Positions 30,817 through 38,578 of a stretch of 38,599 bases of DNA are shown in pieces. The translations under genes and the position numbers were made by a program. The DNA is from Rhodobiaceae bacterium (GTDB lineage: Bacteria > Pseudomonadota > Alphaproteobacteria > Parvibaculales > Parvibaculaceae). Each line of letters begins with the position of its first letter. The first letter of the stretch is position 1. The stretch lies in the NCBI GenBank assembly GCA_021404525.1, contig JAAWWE010000018.1, forward strand, positions 1-38,599. The letters are read 5' to 3'. Below the pieces are notes generated by a model that was given only the letters and a program-made list of their open reading frames with translations, was not told the origin of the DNA and did no database searches.

Positions 30817-33345
30817 TTATTCCGCCGGAGCGAGACGCGGTTGTTTCGCAACTGTGCTGGTGGGGGTTTCATCACCTGTCATGGGTGCCTTGAACCTGCG
30901 CAGTCGCAGCGCATTGCCCAGGACGAACACGCTGGAGAGCGCCATGGCGCCGGCTGCGAAGATCGGCGACAGCAGCAAGCCGAAGGCGGGGTAGAGCGCT
31001 CCAGCGGCAACCGGGATCAGCGCCGTGTTGTAGGCAAAAGCCCAGAACAGGTTCTGCTTGATGTTGCGGATTGTCGCCTGGCTGATCGCGATCGCGTTCG
31101 GCACACCTTTCAGGCTGCCGGACATCAGGACGACGTCGGCGGCCTCGATGGCCACATCGGTTCCCGTGCCGATGGCAAGGCCGACATCGGCCTCCGCCAG
31201 CGCAGGCGCATCGTTGATGCCATCGCCGACGAAGGCCAGTCTGCCATGCTCGGCCTTCAGGCGCTTGACCGCATCCACTTTGCCGTCGGGCAACACCTCG
31301 GCGACGACCTCATCGATGCCGAGACGCCGGGCGATGGCGTCTGCCGTGCGGCGATTGTCGCCGGTGATCATCGCGACTTTCAGACCCAGATCGTGGAGGG
31401 CCTTGATCGCCTCAGGCGTGGTCGCCTTGATTGGATCAGCCACCGCCACGATGGCGGCAAGCTTTCCGTCGATCGCGGCATAGAGCGGGGTTTTGCCTTC
31501 ATCGCCAAGCCGGTTGGCGGTTTCAGTGAAGAGGGCCGTATCGAGGCCAAGTCTGGTCATGAACCGGTCAGCGCCGATCTCGACGCGCGCACCATTCACC
31601 TCAGCTTCCACGCCGAACCCGGTCACGGAGTCAAAGCCTGTCACCTGCGGCAGATCGAGTCCTTCGGTCTCGGCCGCTTCGACGATGGCCCGTGCGATGG
31701 GGTGCTCGGACTGAACCTCGACGGCAGCGATCTTGGCAAGGACGTCTTTCCTATCAAAACCTCCAGCGAGATCCAGATCGGTCAGCGCAGGTTTGCCTTC
31801 GGTCAGCGTCCCGGTCTTGTCGAGCGCGACGGTCTTTGCCTCTTTTAGAAGCTGCAGCGCCTCGCCTCTGCGGAAGAGCACGCCCATCTCCGCGCCGCGT
31901 CCGGTGCCCACCATGATCGAGGTCGGCGTGGCAAGACCCATCGCGCAAGGGCAGGCAATGATCAGGACGGCAACTGCGTTGACCAGACCGAAGGTGAGTG
32001 CAGGCTCGGGACCCCAGATCAGCCAGACGATGAAGGTCGCGGTCGCGACCAGCATGACGGCGGGCACGAACCACATCGTCACCCGGTCGACCATGGCCTG
32101 GATCGGCAGTTTTGAGCCTTGGGCTTCTTCGACCATGCGGATGATCTGTGCGAGCATCGTATCAGCGCCGACGGCGGTGGCCTCGAAGGCGAGTGCGCCT
32201 GTCTGGTTGACCGTGCCACCGACCACTTCGGAACCGTTTTCCTTGACGACGGGAACCGGTTCGCCGGTGATCATGGACTCGTCGATATAGCTCTTGCCCT
32301 TTATCACGGCACCATCAACTGGCACGCGCTCGCCGGGCCTTACCTCGACGATATCACCGGGGGTGACCTCGGCGACGGCGATCTCAGTGGTCTGGCCATC
32401 ACGGCGCACACGCGCAGTCTTGGGCTGGAGGCCGACGAGGCGCTTGATCGCTTCGGATGTGCGTCCCTTGGCGCGCGCTTCGAGATACCGGCCGAGCAGA
32501 ATCAGCGTGACGATGACGGCTGCCGCTTCGAAATAGACGTTGACGGTCCCGGCCGGCAACAGCGCCGGCATAAAGGTCGCCACGACCGAATAGAAGAAAG
32601 CGGCGGATGTGCCGACGGCGACAAGGCTGTTCATGTCGGGTGCCCCACGCACAAGCGCCGGGAATCCGTGGGTGTAGAAGCGGATGCCGGGGATAAACAA
32701 GACGAGCGCCGTGAAGCCGAACTGAATGTACCAGTTCGCCTGCATGCCGATCGTGTTCATGATCAGATGATGCATGCCGGGAACGACGTGGCTGCCCATC
32801 TCCAGAATGAACACCGGCAACGTCAATGCGGCCGCCAAGATTACGTCGCGTTTGAGCGCGGCTTCCTCGGCATCTTTCCGCGCCGCCGTTTCGGCGTGTT
32901 CGCCGCCGCTGCGGTCGATCGGCTTGGCTTCATAGCCCGTACGGGCAACGGCCTCGACCAGCGTAGTCACATCAACGCTGCCCGTGACACTCGCCCGTTC
33001 GGTCGCCAGATTCACGACGGCGTCGGTGACGCCCGGCACGGCCTTCAACGCCTTTTCGACCTGACCAACGCAGGAGGCACAGGTCATGCCGGTGATCGCC
33101 AGGTCAATCGAGTTAGCCGGAACGTCGTACCCGACATCTCGCACCGCATCGGCCAGCACATCCCGCGCCACCGGTTCCGCGAGCAAGACCTCGGCTCGTT
33201 CCGTTGCCAGATTGACGCTCGCCCGTTCGACGCCGGGAACCGCCTTCAGAGCAGCTTCGACCCTGCCAACGCACGAAGCGCAGGTCATCCCTTCGATGGG
33301 GAAACTCACTTTGTCATGCGAGCGTATTTTCACCGGCGCATTCAT
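30817..33345 (-). CDS. copA: Cu(I)-exporting P1B-type ATPase CopA
   Basis: The 842-residue pump has two N-terminal HMA domains (GMTCASC at 19-25 and 86-92), eight membrane helices, a phosphatase motif ITGEPVPV, the metal-binding ACPC (about 465) in [19 protein letters not shown] (about 507) with the phosphorylated Asp, [10 protein letters not shown], and [13 protein letters not shown] plus two HMA domains fits Cu(I) export to the periplasm. The ATG at 33345 is preceded by GGAAACGGTG; the GTG three bases earlier is possible. It heads the long minus-strand operon, behind a CueR promoter. No domain is missing. Confidence 0.96.
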   Translation of the reverse strand: MNAPVKIRSHDKVSFPIEGMTCASCVGRVEAALKAVPGVERASVNLATERAEVLLAEPVARDVLADAVRDVGYDVPANSIDLAITGMTCASCVGQVEKALKAVPGVTDAVVNLATERASVTGSVDVTTLVEAVARTGYEAKPIDRSGGEHAETAARKDAEEAALKRDVILAAALTLPVFILEMGSHVVPGMHHLIMNTIGMQANWYIQFGFTALVLFIPGIRFYTHGFPALVRGAPDMNSLVAVGTSAAFFYSVVATFMPALLPAGTVNVYFEAAAVIVTLILLGRYLEARAKGRTSEAIKRLVGLQPKTARVRRDGQTTEIAVAEVTPGDIVEVRPGERVPVDGAVIKGKSYIDESMITGEPVPVVKENGSEVVGGTVNQTGALAFEATAVGADTMLAQIIRMVEEAQGSKLPIQAMVDRVTMWFVPAVMLVATATFIVWLIWGPEPALTFGLVNAVAVLIIACPCAMGLATPTSIMVGTGRGAEMGVLFRRGEALQLLKEAKTVALDKTGTLTEGKPALTDLDLAGGFDRKDVLAKIAAVEVQSEHPIARAIVEAAETEGLDLPQVTGFDSVTGFGVEAEVNGARVEIGADRFMTRLGLDTALFTETANRLGDEGKTPLYAAIDGKLAAIVAVADPIKATTPEAIKALHDLGLKVAMITGDNRRTADAIARRLGIDEVVAEVLPDGKVDAVKRLKAEHGRLAFVGDGINDAPALAEADVGLAIGTGTDVAIEAADVVLMSGSLKGVPNAIAISQATIRNIKQNLFWAFAYNTALIPVAAGALYPAFGLLLSPIFAAGAMALSSVFVLGNALRLRRFKAPMTGDETPTSTVAKQPRLAPAE

Positions 33346-33382
33346 CACCGTTTCCTTTCCTCAAATAGATCACTCGCACAGC

Positions 33383-33413
33383 AAGATGGGGCTTCCAACG
33401 ACTGGAAGGTCAA
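33383..33413 (-). promoter_or_regulatory. CueR-type promoter of copA
   Basis: On the minus strand TTGACC (33413-33408) and CATCTT (33388-33383) are 19 bases apart, with the perfect dyad CTTCCA-GTCGT-TGGAAG (33392-33408) in the spacer. This matches the CueR promoter layout, and the sequence TTGACCTTCCA is the usual start of a CueR box. Confidence 0.85.
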
Positions 33414-33438
33414 GGGAGGAATGGCGATTTTTTTACTG

Positions 33439-33469
33439 TTGACCTTCCAACGGTTGGAGGTCGTATCGG
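33439..33469 (+). promoter_or_regulatory. CueR-type promoter of copZ
   Basis: TTGACC (33439-33444) and TATCGG (33464-33469) are 19 bases apart, with the dyad CCTTCCAACGGTTGGAGG (33443-33460). It mirrors the copA promoter 26 bases away, so one activator can drive copA and copZ in opposite directions. Confidence 0.85.
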
Positions 33470-33500
33470 TCTGTGCATGAGGCAAACCGAGGAGATTCTC

Positions 33501-33695
33501 ATGCAGTTTCACATCGAAAACATGACCTGCGGCGGTTGCGCGAAGAGCGTGACGGCGGCGATCCGTTCCGTGGACAAGGATGCCGAGGTTTTGGCCGATC
33601 CGCCAAATCGGACGGTGGAGGTGACGTCAAGCGCGTCACGCGCCGAAATGGAAGCAGTGCTCCAGGAAGCCGGCTATCCCGCCACCGCAGGGTGA
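33501..33695 (+). CDS. copZ: CopZ-like copper chaperone (HMA domain)
   Basis: A 64-residue HMA domain with FHIENMTCGGCAKSVTAAI, the MTCGGC copper-binding loop. It would carry Cu(I) to the CopA HMA domains. The ATG at 33501 is preceded by GAGGAG at 33489-33494, and the gene follows its own CueR promoter. Confidence 0.92.
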   Translation: MQFHIENMTCGGCAKSVTAAIRSVDKDAEVLADPPNRTVEVTSSASRAEMEAVLQEAGYPATAG

Positions 33696-33774
33696 GGCGT
33701 CACAAAAGAGTTCACTGGTCAGTTTGATGGGAGGGCGTTCCCGAAGACGCCACGAATTCACAGGAGCACATAAG

Positions 33775-34272
33775 ATGAGACGACTATGGACCATCGCCTT
33801 TTCGGTAGCGTTCGCAACAACGGCTTTCGCTCATGAAACGCATGAAGGCGGGCACGATTCCGAAACCGAGCATTCGATGGGCACGCCCGCATTGCTCGAA
33901 GCTGCCACGCGGACGATCGAAGTCGCGATGTTCGAGACAGAAGATGGTCGTATGGTTTTCGAACCAGGCTTGATCGAAGTACAGCCCGGCGAAACCGTAC
34001 GTTTCGCCATTTCGAATGACGGACTGATCGAGCATGAATTCGTCTTCGATACGCCCGCTGAAATCATCGCCCATAAAGACGAGATGATGATGGATGCCGC
34101 CCATGATATGGCGCACGACTCCGACAACGCGATCACTCTTGAGCCGGGTGAGGACGGAGAACTGGCATGGAGTTTTTCAAATGCCGGTGTGTTCGAATTC
34201 GCATGCCTAATCCCTGGTCACTATGACGCCGGAATGTTCGGACCGCTGGTCGTCCGACCGACGGCGATGTGA
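33775..34272 (+). CDS. Secreted cupredoxin-like copper protein
   Basis: The 165-residue protein has a signal peptide (LWTIAFSVAFATTAFAHE), a His-rich linker (HETHEGGHDSETEH), and a cupredoxin fold with IEHEFVFD and FEFACLIPGHYDAGM holding the type 1 His, Cys, His and Met. A Met/His stretch (DEMMMDAAHDMAHD) adds possible Cu(I) sites. It probably binds copper in the periplasm and passes electrons to or takes copper for the multicopper oxidase. RBS AGGAGC lies at about 33762. Confidence 0.9.
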   Translation: MRRLWTIAFSVAFATTAFAHETHEGGHDSETEHSMGTPALLEAATRTIEVAMFETEDGRMVFEPGLIEVQPGETVRFAISNDGLIEHEFVFDTPAEIIAHKDEMMMDAAHDMAHDSDNAITLEPGEDGELAWSFSNAGVFEFACLIPGHYDAGMFGPLVVRPTAM

Positions 34273-34274
34273 AG

Positions 34275-34292
34275 CGCTTTGCAGGCAAAGCG
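34275..34292 (+). terminator. Hairpin after the cupredoxin gene
   Basis: CGCTTTG-CAGG-CAAAGCG forms a perfect 7-bp stem two bases after the cupredoxin stop. It lacks a following T tract, so it may attenuate or only protect the mRNA. Confidence 0.35.
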
Positions 34293-34330
34293 AAGATTGT
34301 TGGAGGTCGTTTCCAAGTCGGGAAGACAAG

Positions 34331-34810
34331 ATGAAGTCATTGGGTGACGTAAAGATCGGCACGGCAGCACGTGCTGCAGGCATCACGGTAAGGATGGCGC
34401 GGCATTACGAGGCTGCCGGGTTGTTGCCGCCCGCCATTCGTGATGACGCCGGTTCACGGCTGTTCTCGACCGCTGACGTCCATACCCTTCGGTTCATTGG
34501 TCGGGCCCGTTCACTTGGCTTCTCGCTGAAGGCAATCCGAAAGCTGTTGTCCCTTTGGCAGGATGCGCACAGGAGCAATGCTGAGACTCTCCACCTCGCT
34601 GAGAAGCACATGACGGACCTGCTCCAAAAACAATCCGAACTCACCGCTATGATCAGCACCTTGCAGCAGTTGATCGACGCGCGTGCTGGAGATGGGCGCC
34701 CCGAGTGTCCAATTCTCGACGATCTGGCGATCGGAAGCCGGGTCAACGGTTCAACACGTTATCGGACAATGCAGAGGGCCAGGGGCCGTGCCGCGGCCAT
34801 AGAGCGGTGA
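34331..34810 (+). CDS. CueR-like MerR regulator lacking one copper ligand
   Basis: A 159-residue MerR protein with GTAARAAGITVRMARHYEA and the usual dimerisation helix. At the metal loop it reads ARAGDGRPECPIL: C126 lines up with CueR Cys120, but the position eight residues before it is Arg118 instead of Cys112. The HTH also has MARHYE where relatives have MIRYYE. It is therefore unlikely to sense Cu(I) in the normal way. It may act as a constitutive repressor or respond to another ligand. GGGAAGACAAG precedes the ATG. Confidence 0.85.
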   Translation: MKSLGDVKIGTAARAAGITVRMARHYEAAGLLPPAIRDDAGSRLFSTADVHTLRFIGRARSLGFSLKAIRKLLSLWQDAHRSNAETLHLAEKHMTDLLQKQSELTAMISTLQQLIDARAGDGRPECPILDDLAIGSRVNGSTRYRTMQRARGRAAAIER

Positions 34811-34907
34811 ATCATCGTTTGCCCTGCCACTTGTCAGGTCTGCCATGGCGACATTTGGGGCCGACAAGAGCGGCGCCATTAGCAAACTCTAACAAGGAGC
34901 CACCACT

Positions 34908-35306
34908 ATGAATCACGGTCTGGAAGTCCTACGTCATCATCCCGAAAAACCGCCTGCGAGCGTCGAAGAGTGCGTCAAAGCCTGTCTTGATTGCTTACTG
35001 GCTTGTACCGCCTGCGCGGATGCCTGCCTGTCCGAAGACGATGTCTCATCCATGCGCGATTGCATCCGTCTGGACGCGGACTGCGCAGCAACATGCGCCG
35101 CGACCGTGCAGTTGCTGGTTCGCAGCGGTTCGGAGATCGGCAGGGAAGGACTTATCGCAAAGTTGGCGGCCTGCGCGGCCGCTTGTTCGGCGTGCGAGGA
35201 GGAGTGTCGCAAACATGCCGCGCATCATGCGCACTGCAAGCATTGCGCGGAGGCGTGCAAGGCCTGCGCAGACGCCTGCGAGGCATTGATGAAGACGTTG
35301 AACTGA
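34908..35306 (+). CDS. Four-helix Cys-rich copper-storage protein (Csp/DUF326-like)
   Basis: The 132-residue protein has 18 Cys, mostly as CxxC or CxxxC along predicted helices (ECVKACLDCLLACTACADAC; CAAACSACEEEC; CKHCAEACKACADAC). This is the pattern of copper storage proteins, four-helix bundles that hold many Cu(I) ions. No signal peptide is seen, so it is of the cytosolic Csp3 type. AAGGAG lies just upstream of ATG 34908. It would buffer cytosolic copper beside CopZ and CopA. Confidence 0.88.
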   Translation: MNHGLEVLRHHPEKPPASVEECVKACLDCLLACTACADACLSEDDVSSMRDCIRLDADCAATCAATVQLLVRSGSEIGREGLIAKLAACAAACSACEEECRKHAAHHAHCKHCAEACKACADACEALMKTLN

Positions 35307-35312
35307 GAATCG

Positions 35313-35354
35313 ACATCCAAGCCGACGTGGCGTCTGTCGCGTCGGTTTGGATGT
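35313..35354 (+). terminator. Long inverted repeat after csp
   Basis: ACATCCAAGCCGACG (35313-35327) and CGTCGGTTTGGATGT (35340-35354) pair over 15 positions (one G-T pair) with a 12-base loop, right after the csp stop. There is no T run. It may be a transcript end or a boundary repeat. Confidence 0.45.
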
Positions 35355-35486
35355 GCCGCTAATGGCAAGACCGAAGCGTGACCAGCGACAACTGGGTTTG
35401 CGTCGACGCTGATCAATGTCCGACGGTAAACGTGTCGGTGAACCGTGGATTTCACGTTGCGAGATCGGAAAGGAGGACTACAGGGT

Positions 35487-36551
35487 GTGAGTTCGATCGA
35501 CCGTGTACAATCACCGGCGTCAAACCCGGCAATCGGTCCGAACGGTGCCGGTTCCGGCATTGAAGTGCGTCATTTGAAATATGTAGTCGCTGCGGCCGAT
35601 CAGGGTAGTTTTCGTCGTGCCGCAACAGCACTTGATATAGAGCAATCTGCGATCAGTCGACGTATCCGCGATGTGGAAGACCGCTTGGGTGTTTCGCTGT
35701 TTACGCGCCACTCAGGCGGCGTTGTTCTTACCTATGCAGGCAAGAAGTTCATCAGTCATGCCCGGAAAGCGCTGAGCGTGCTTTCCCGCGCTGCCGCCGA
35801 TGTCGCACCGATCGGCCGAGGCGAAGAAGGCCGCGTCCGGGTTGGCATATTCTCGTCGCTTGCATCCGGCTTTCTGGCGCAGATGTTGCGCGCCTATAGC
35901 GACCGATACGCTGATGTCCAGATCGATATTGTCGAAGGGGCACCCTCCGACCACATCTCGGCCGTGCGAATGCATAAGCTCGATGTCGCCTTTGTCACCG
36001 GGTCGCCGTCGCTCACTGACTGCGACGCGGCGCAGTTCTGGACCGAGCGCGTGTTCGTTGTGCTTCCGGATGGGCATGCCTTGGCGGATCGAACAACAAT
36101 CCAGTGGGACGATTTACGCAAGGAGACCTTCATCGTCAGCGAGGGCGATCCCGGCCCAGAAATCCACGACTTCCTGATCAAGCACCTGGCCGATCTCGGC
36201 GTCCACCCCGCGATCGAGCGGCACCGCGTTGGACGCGATAACCTCATGCAGATCGTGTCATTCGGTAGAGGGATCACGCTGACAAGCGAATCCACGGTCG
36301 CTACCCAGTTTCCCGGCGTTGTTTACCGGCGGCTCGAAGGCGAGACGCTGCCGTTCTGCGCGGTTTGGTTGCCGAACAACGATAATCCTGCTTGGCGCCG
36401 CATGCTCAGCCTCGCGCGACTCACAGCTTGCCAAAACGGGATCTGTGACAGCAAGAAACTCAAGACGAGTTCGACGCGCCGGATGTCGGCGCACTCTTCC
36501 TCTCTCGTAGCGCCTTCCGCGCCTTCGCGAAGCCGCGATCGGTCGCCATGA
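35487..36551 (+). CDS. LysR-type transcriptional regulator with run-on tail
   Basis: The protein has a LysR HTH (YVVAAADQGSFRRAATALDI, EQSAISRRIRDVEDRLGVSL) followed by a substrate-binding domain (VRVGIFSSLASGFLAQML, DVAFVTGSP, RVFVVLPDGHAL, DNLMQIVSFGRGITL). GTG 35487 is chosen because AGGAGG lies at 35471-35476. The final ~35 residues, rich in Ser and Arg, run antisense over the DUF2274 gene and look non-native, so the ancestral stop may have been lost. LysR genes next to DUF2274/trbI are common in trb-type ICEs, where they may control transfer or cargo. Confidence 0.85.
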   Translation: MSSIDRVQSPASNPAIGPNGAGSGIEVRHLKYVVAAADQGSFRRAATALDIEQSAISRRIRDVEDRLGVSLFTRHSGGVVLTYAGKKFISHARKALSVLSRAAADVAPIGRGEEGRVRVGIFSSLASGFLAQMLRAYSDRYADVQIDIVEGAPSDHISAVRMHKLDVAFVTGSPSLTDCDAAQFWTERVFVVLPDGHALADRTTIQWDDLRKETFIVSEGDPGPEIHDFLIKHLADLGVHPAIERHRVGRDNLMQIVSFGRGITLTSESTVATQFPGVVYRRLEGETLPFCAVWLPNNDNPAWRRMLSLARLTACQNGICDSKKLKTSSTRRMSAHSSSLVAPSAPSRSRDRSP

Positions 36552-36723
36552 AGCGCTCGACCATCGGCGCGATCAGTTTTGCGGGCTCCCCAACAGGTTG
36601 GCCTGTCTCGCGTCCCAGAACTTCGGCATAGGCAACGAGATCGCGGTGCACCGCTGCCGGCAGTTCTATGGTGACCTTGACTGGCTTGTCGTCGGAGAGC
36701 GGTCCGAGTTTCAGCTTCGTCAT
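36460..36723 (-). CDS. DUF2274 protein of a trb module
   Basis: An 87-residue protein, MTKLKLGPLSDDKPVKVTIE then RDLVAYAEVLGRETGQ and KLIAPMVERFMATDRGF. DUF2274 genes follow trbI in conjugative trb operons of Alphaproteobacteria. Role unknown; the start resembles ribbon-helix-helix proteins. It lies three bases after trbI, and its 3' 92 bases overlap the convergent LysR gene. Confidence 0.85.
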   Translation of the reverse strand: MTKLKLGPLSDDKPVKVTIELPAAVHRDLVAYAEVLGRETGQPVGEPAKLIAPMVERFMATDRGFAKARKALRERKSAPTSGASNSS

Positions 36724-36726
36724 CGG

Positions 36727-37923
36727 TTACTCCCTCACCGGTTCCAGAATGATGTCCCGCGTGACGATCACCCGCACTGGAAACCCCGGGCGGATGGTCA
36801 GTGTCGGGGGGATCGCAAGTTGCCGGCGCACGATTTCCTGACCGGCATCGCCGATCGTGTCTTGGGCGCCGTCGCGGATGGCTCCGGCAATGCGATCGCC
36901 TTCGTCGATGGCGAGTTCGGCGCCGATATTGAGAAGCGTCGAGAGTCCTGCCGCGCGCGCAAGGTCCCACCAGTGATGGTCGACGCCGTCTTCGAGACCG
37001 GCATAGCCCTCCGCGTCCGCACCCGGCTGACGTTCGAGAACGATCGAGCGGCCGCCGGGGAGGATCAGTCGCGTCCACACCAGCAACACACGACGCTGAC
37101 CGGAGCCGATGTCGTTGTCATAGGCGCCGATCAATCGGGTGCCCTGGGGGATGAGGAGATAGCGGCCTGACGGGCTATCATAGACGTTCTGAGTGACCTG
37201 GGCGACGATTTGACCGGGCAGATCAGACCGGATGCCGGTGGCGAGCGCGGCCGGAATGATGGCGCCTGCCTGAAGCACATAGGGCGAGGCCGGCGACGAG
37301 ACCCGATCCGGCGCCACTGTCCGCCTGTCGACCGGGGCGTCGAGAAAGGCCTGTTGCCGCTCCTGTGCGTTGGGCGCACGGGTGTCCCCAATCGGCTGGG
37401 ACTGGAAACCGCTTAAAGCAGATACCGTTGGGGCCATCGGTCCGGCTTGTGCGGTCTGGCCCTGCGCGCTGAAGAAGAGCTCGCTGGTGCGGGCGGCTTC
37501 CTGCTCGGCGAGGCGTCGCTGTTCTTCCGGATCGGGGCCGGGCATCGGCTGTGCGGGGATCGGGCCGCCGGCGTCCTGGGTGCGCAGGATCGGGCGCCCG
37601 AGATCACCGGGGAGCGCCGGGCCGAGCTGCGGGATATCGCCATAGTCGGCGGGCAGCCGACGAAGCTCGTCTGCCGTGGGGCGATTCTCGATCGTGAAGA
37701 GCTCGTTCGGTCCGGCACCGTCATCGCGGCCCTGCAGCGCGACGATCAAGGCTGCGCCGATGCCGAGACCGGCGACGATGGCGAGTCCAGCGAGCACCTT
37801 TCGGGAGAGCCGCACGACACGGGGCGGATCGGCGCGCAGCCGGAATGCGTCACGCGCGTCCGTCGGGCGCGACGTTTGACCAGTGGGCGCAGCGGACGCG
37901 GCGTCTTCAGGTCTATCGGTCAT
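36727..37923 (-). CDS. trbI: Conjugal transfer protein TrbI (VirB10-like)
   Basis: A 398-residue protein with a short cytoplasmic start, a single membrane helix (VLAGLAIVAGLGIGAALIVAL), a Pro/Gln-rich periplasmic stretch, and the TrbI/VirB10 C-terminal domain (LPGQIVAQVTQNVYDSPSG, YLLIPQGTRLIGAYD, RVLLVWTRLILPGGRSIVLE). It bridges inner and outer membranes in the mating channel. It is full length. Its start overlaps the upstream trbG-derived gene by 11 bases, as in intact trb operons. Confidence 0.93.
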   Translation of the reverse strand: MTDRPEDAASAAPTGQTSRPTDARDAFRLRADPPRVVRLSRKVLAGLAIVAGLGIGAALIVALQGRDDGAGPNELFTIENRPTADELRRLPADYGDIPQLGPALPGDLGRPILRTQDAGGPIPAQPMPGPDPEEQRRLAEQEAARTSELFFSAQGQTAQAGPMAPTVSALSGFQSQPIGDTRAPNAQERQQAFLDAPVDRRTVAPDRVSSPASPYVLQAGAIIPAALATGIRSDLPGQIVAQVTQNVYDSPSGRYLLIPQGTRLIGAYDNDIGSGQRRVLLVWTRLILPGGRSIVLERQPGADAEGYAGLEDGVDHHWWDLARAAGLSTLLNIGAELAIDEGDRIAGAIRDGAQDTIGDAGQEIVRRQLAIPPTLTIRPGFPVRVIVTRDIILEPVRE

Positions 37924-38578
37924 GGCGCCTCTCCTCCGTGCCCTGTCGAGATGGCGTGCGCCTTACGCCATCGGTGCGCACGATCCGCACCATCTGCTGG
38001 TTCTCCCCGCCAAGGCGCAGTTCGGCTGCGGCGAACAGCCGGTCGATGATCAGGATGTTGCGGTGAACGCGAGTGTTGACGAGTTGCGTCTGGCCATCCG
38101 ATCCGATCACGAAGAGCGGCGGCATCTCGCCCTGCACGATGCCGCGCGGAAAGACGACATAGACGCGTCGGCCATCATCAAAGACGGTCTGCGGCCGCCA
38201 CGGGGGGCTGTCACCCTCAAGGCCGTAGCGATAGCGCCGCTGCGATGCGGGCGGAATGGTGGGTTGGGTCACAGCAGGAGGCCGTGGCTGTACCCGTTCT
38301 CTTGGGTGGCCTTCTTTCTCATGGATGACAATGGCGCGCGGCTGATCACTCAGACCAAGCGTTTTCTCCGCCCGATCTGCAGCTTCGATAAAGTCCTCTT
38401 CGTTGGCGATATGATCCTGCGGGGGATTGAGGCTTAAAGAAAACATGAACTGGCTACACTGCGTCGCTTTGGAAATGCCATGAGCCTCATTCAAAGCCCC
38501 GTGCAAACTATCAGACACGAAACCACGCAATTCAACCAGAGAGAGATGATCATTATCGATATCATTCATGAGGTGATC
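37913..38578 (-). pseudogene. Chimera: relaxase N-terminus joined to TrbG C-terminus
   Basis: Residues about 1-90 from the ATG at 38569 match the N-terminal part of a MobP/VirD2-like relaxase (DNDHLSLVELRGFVSDSLHG, then CSQFMFSLSLNPPQ, FIEAADRAEKTLGLSDQPR, IVIHEKEG). From about residue 115 the protein is TrbG (YRYGLEGDSPPWRPQTVFDD, GEMPPLFVIGSDGQTQLVN, IIDRLFAAAELRLGGE), only its last ~110 residues. The relaxase catalytic His region and most of TrbG are gone. The frame stays open into the IS end at 38579, so the natural start has been cut off. The junction joins in frame; function is unlikely. Confidence 0.75.

Noticed and set aside
30595..31848. 417-residue plus-strand frame opposite copA
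   Set aside because: It is antisense to well-conserved CopA motifs and has no recognisable domain; a GC-rich shadow frame.
32119..33480. 453-residue plus-strand frame opposite the copA N-terminus
   Set aside because: It covers the copA start and its CueR promoter, and its His/Asp-rich text mirrors the CopA sequence on the other strand.
36323..37078. 251-residue Arg-rich minus-strand frame
   Set aside because: It is an out-of-frame reading of trbI and DUF2274; the extreme Arg content is typical of such shadows.
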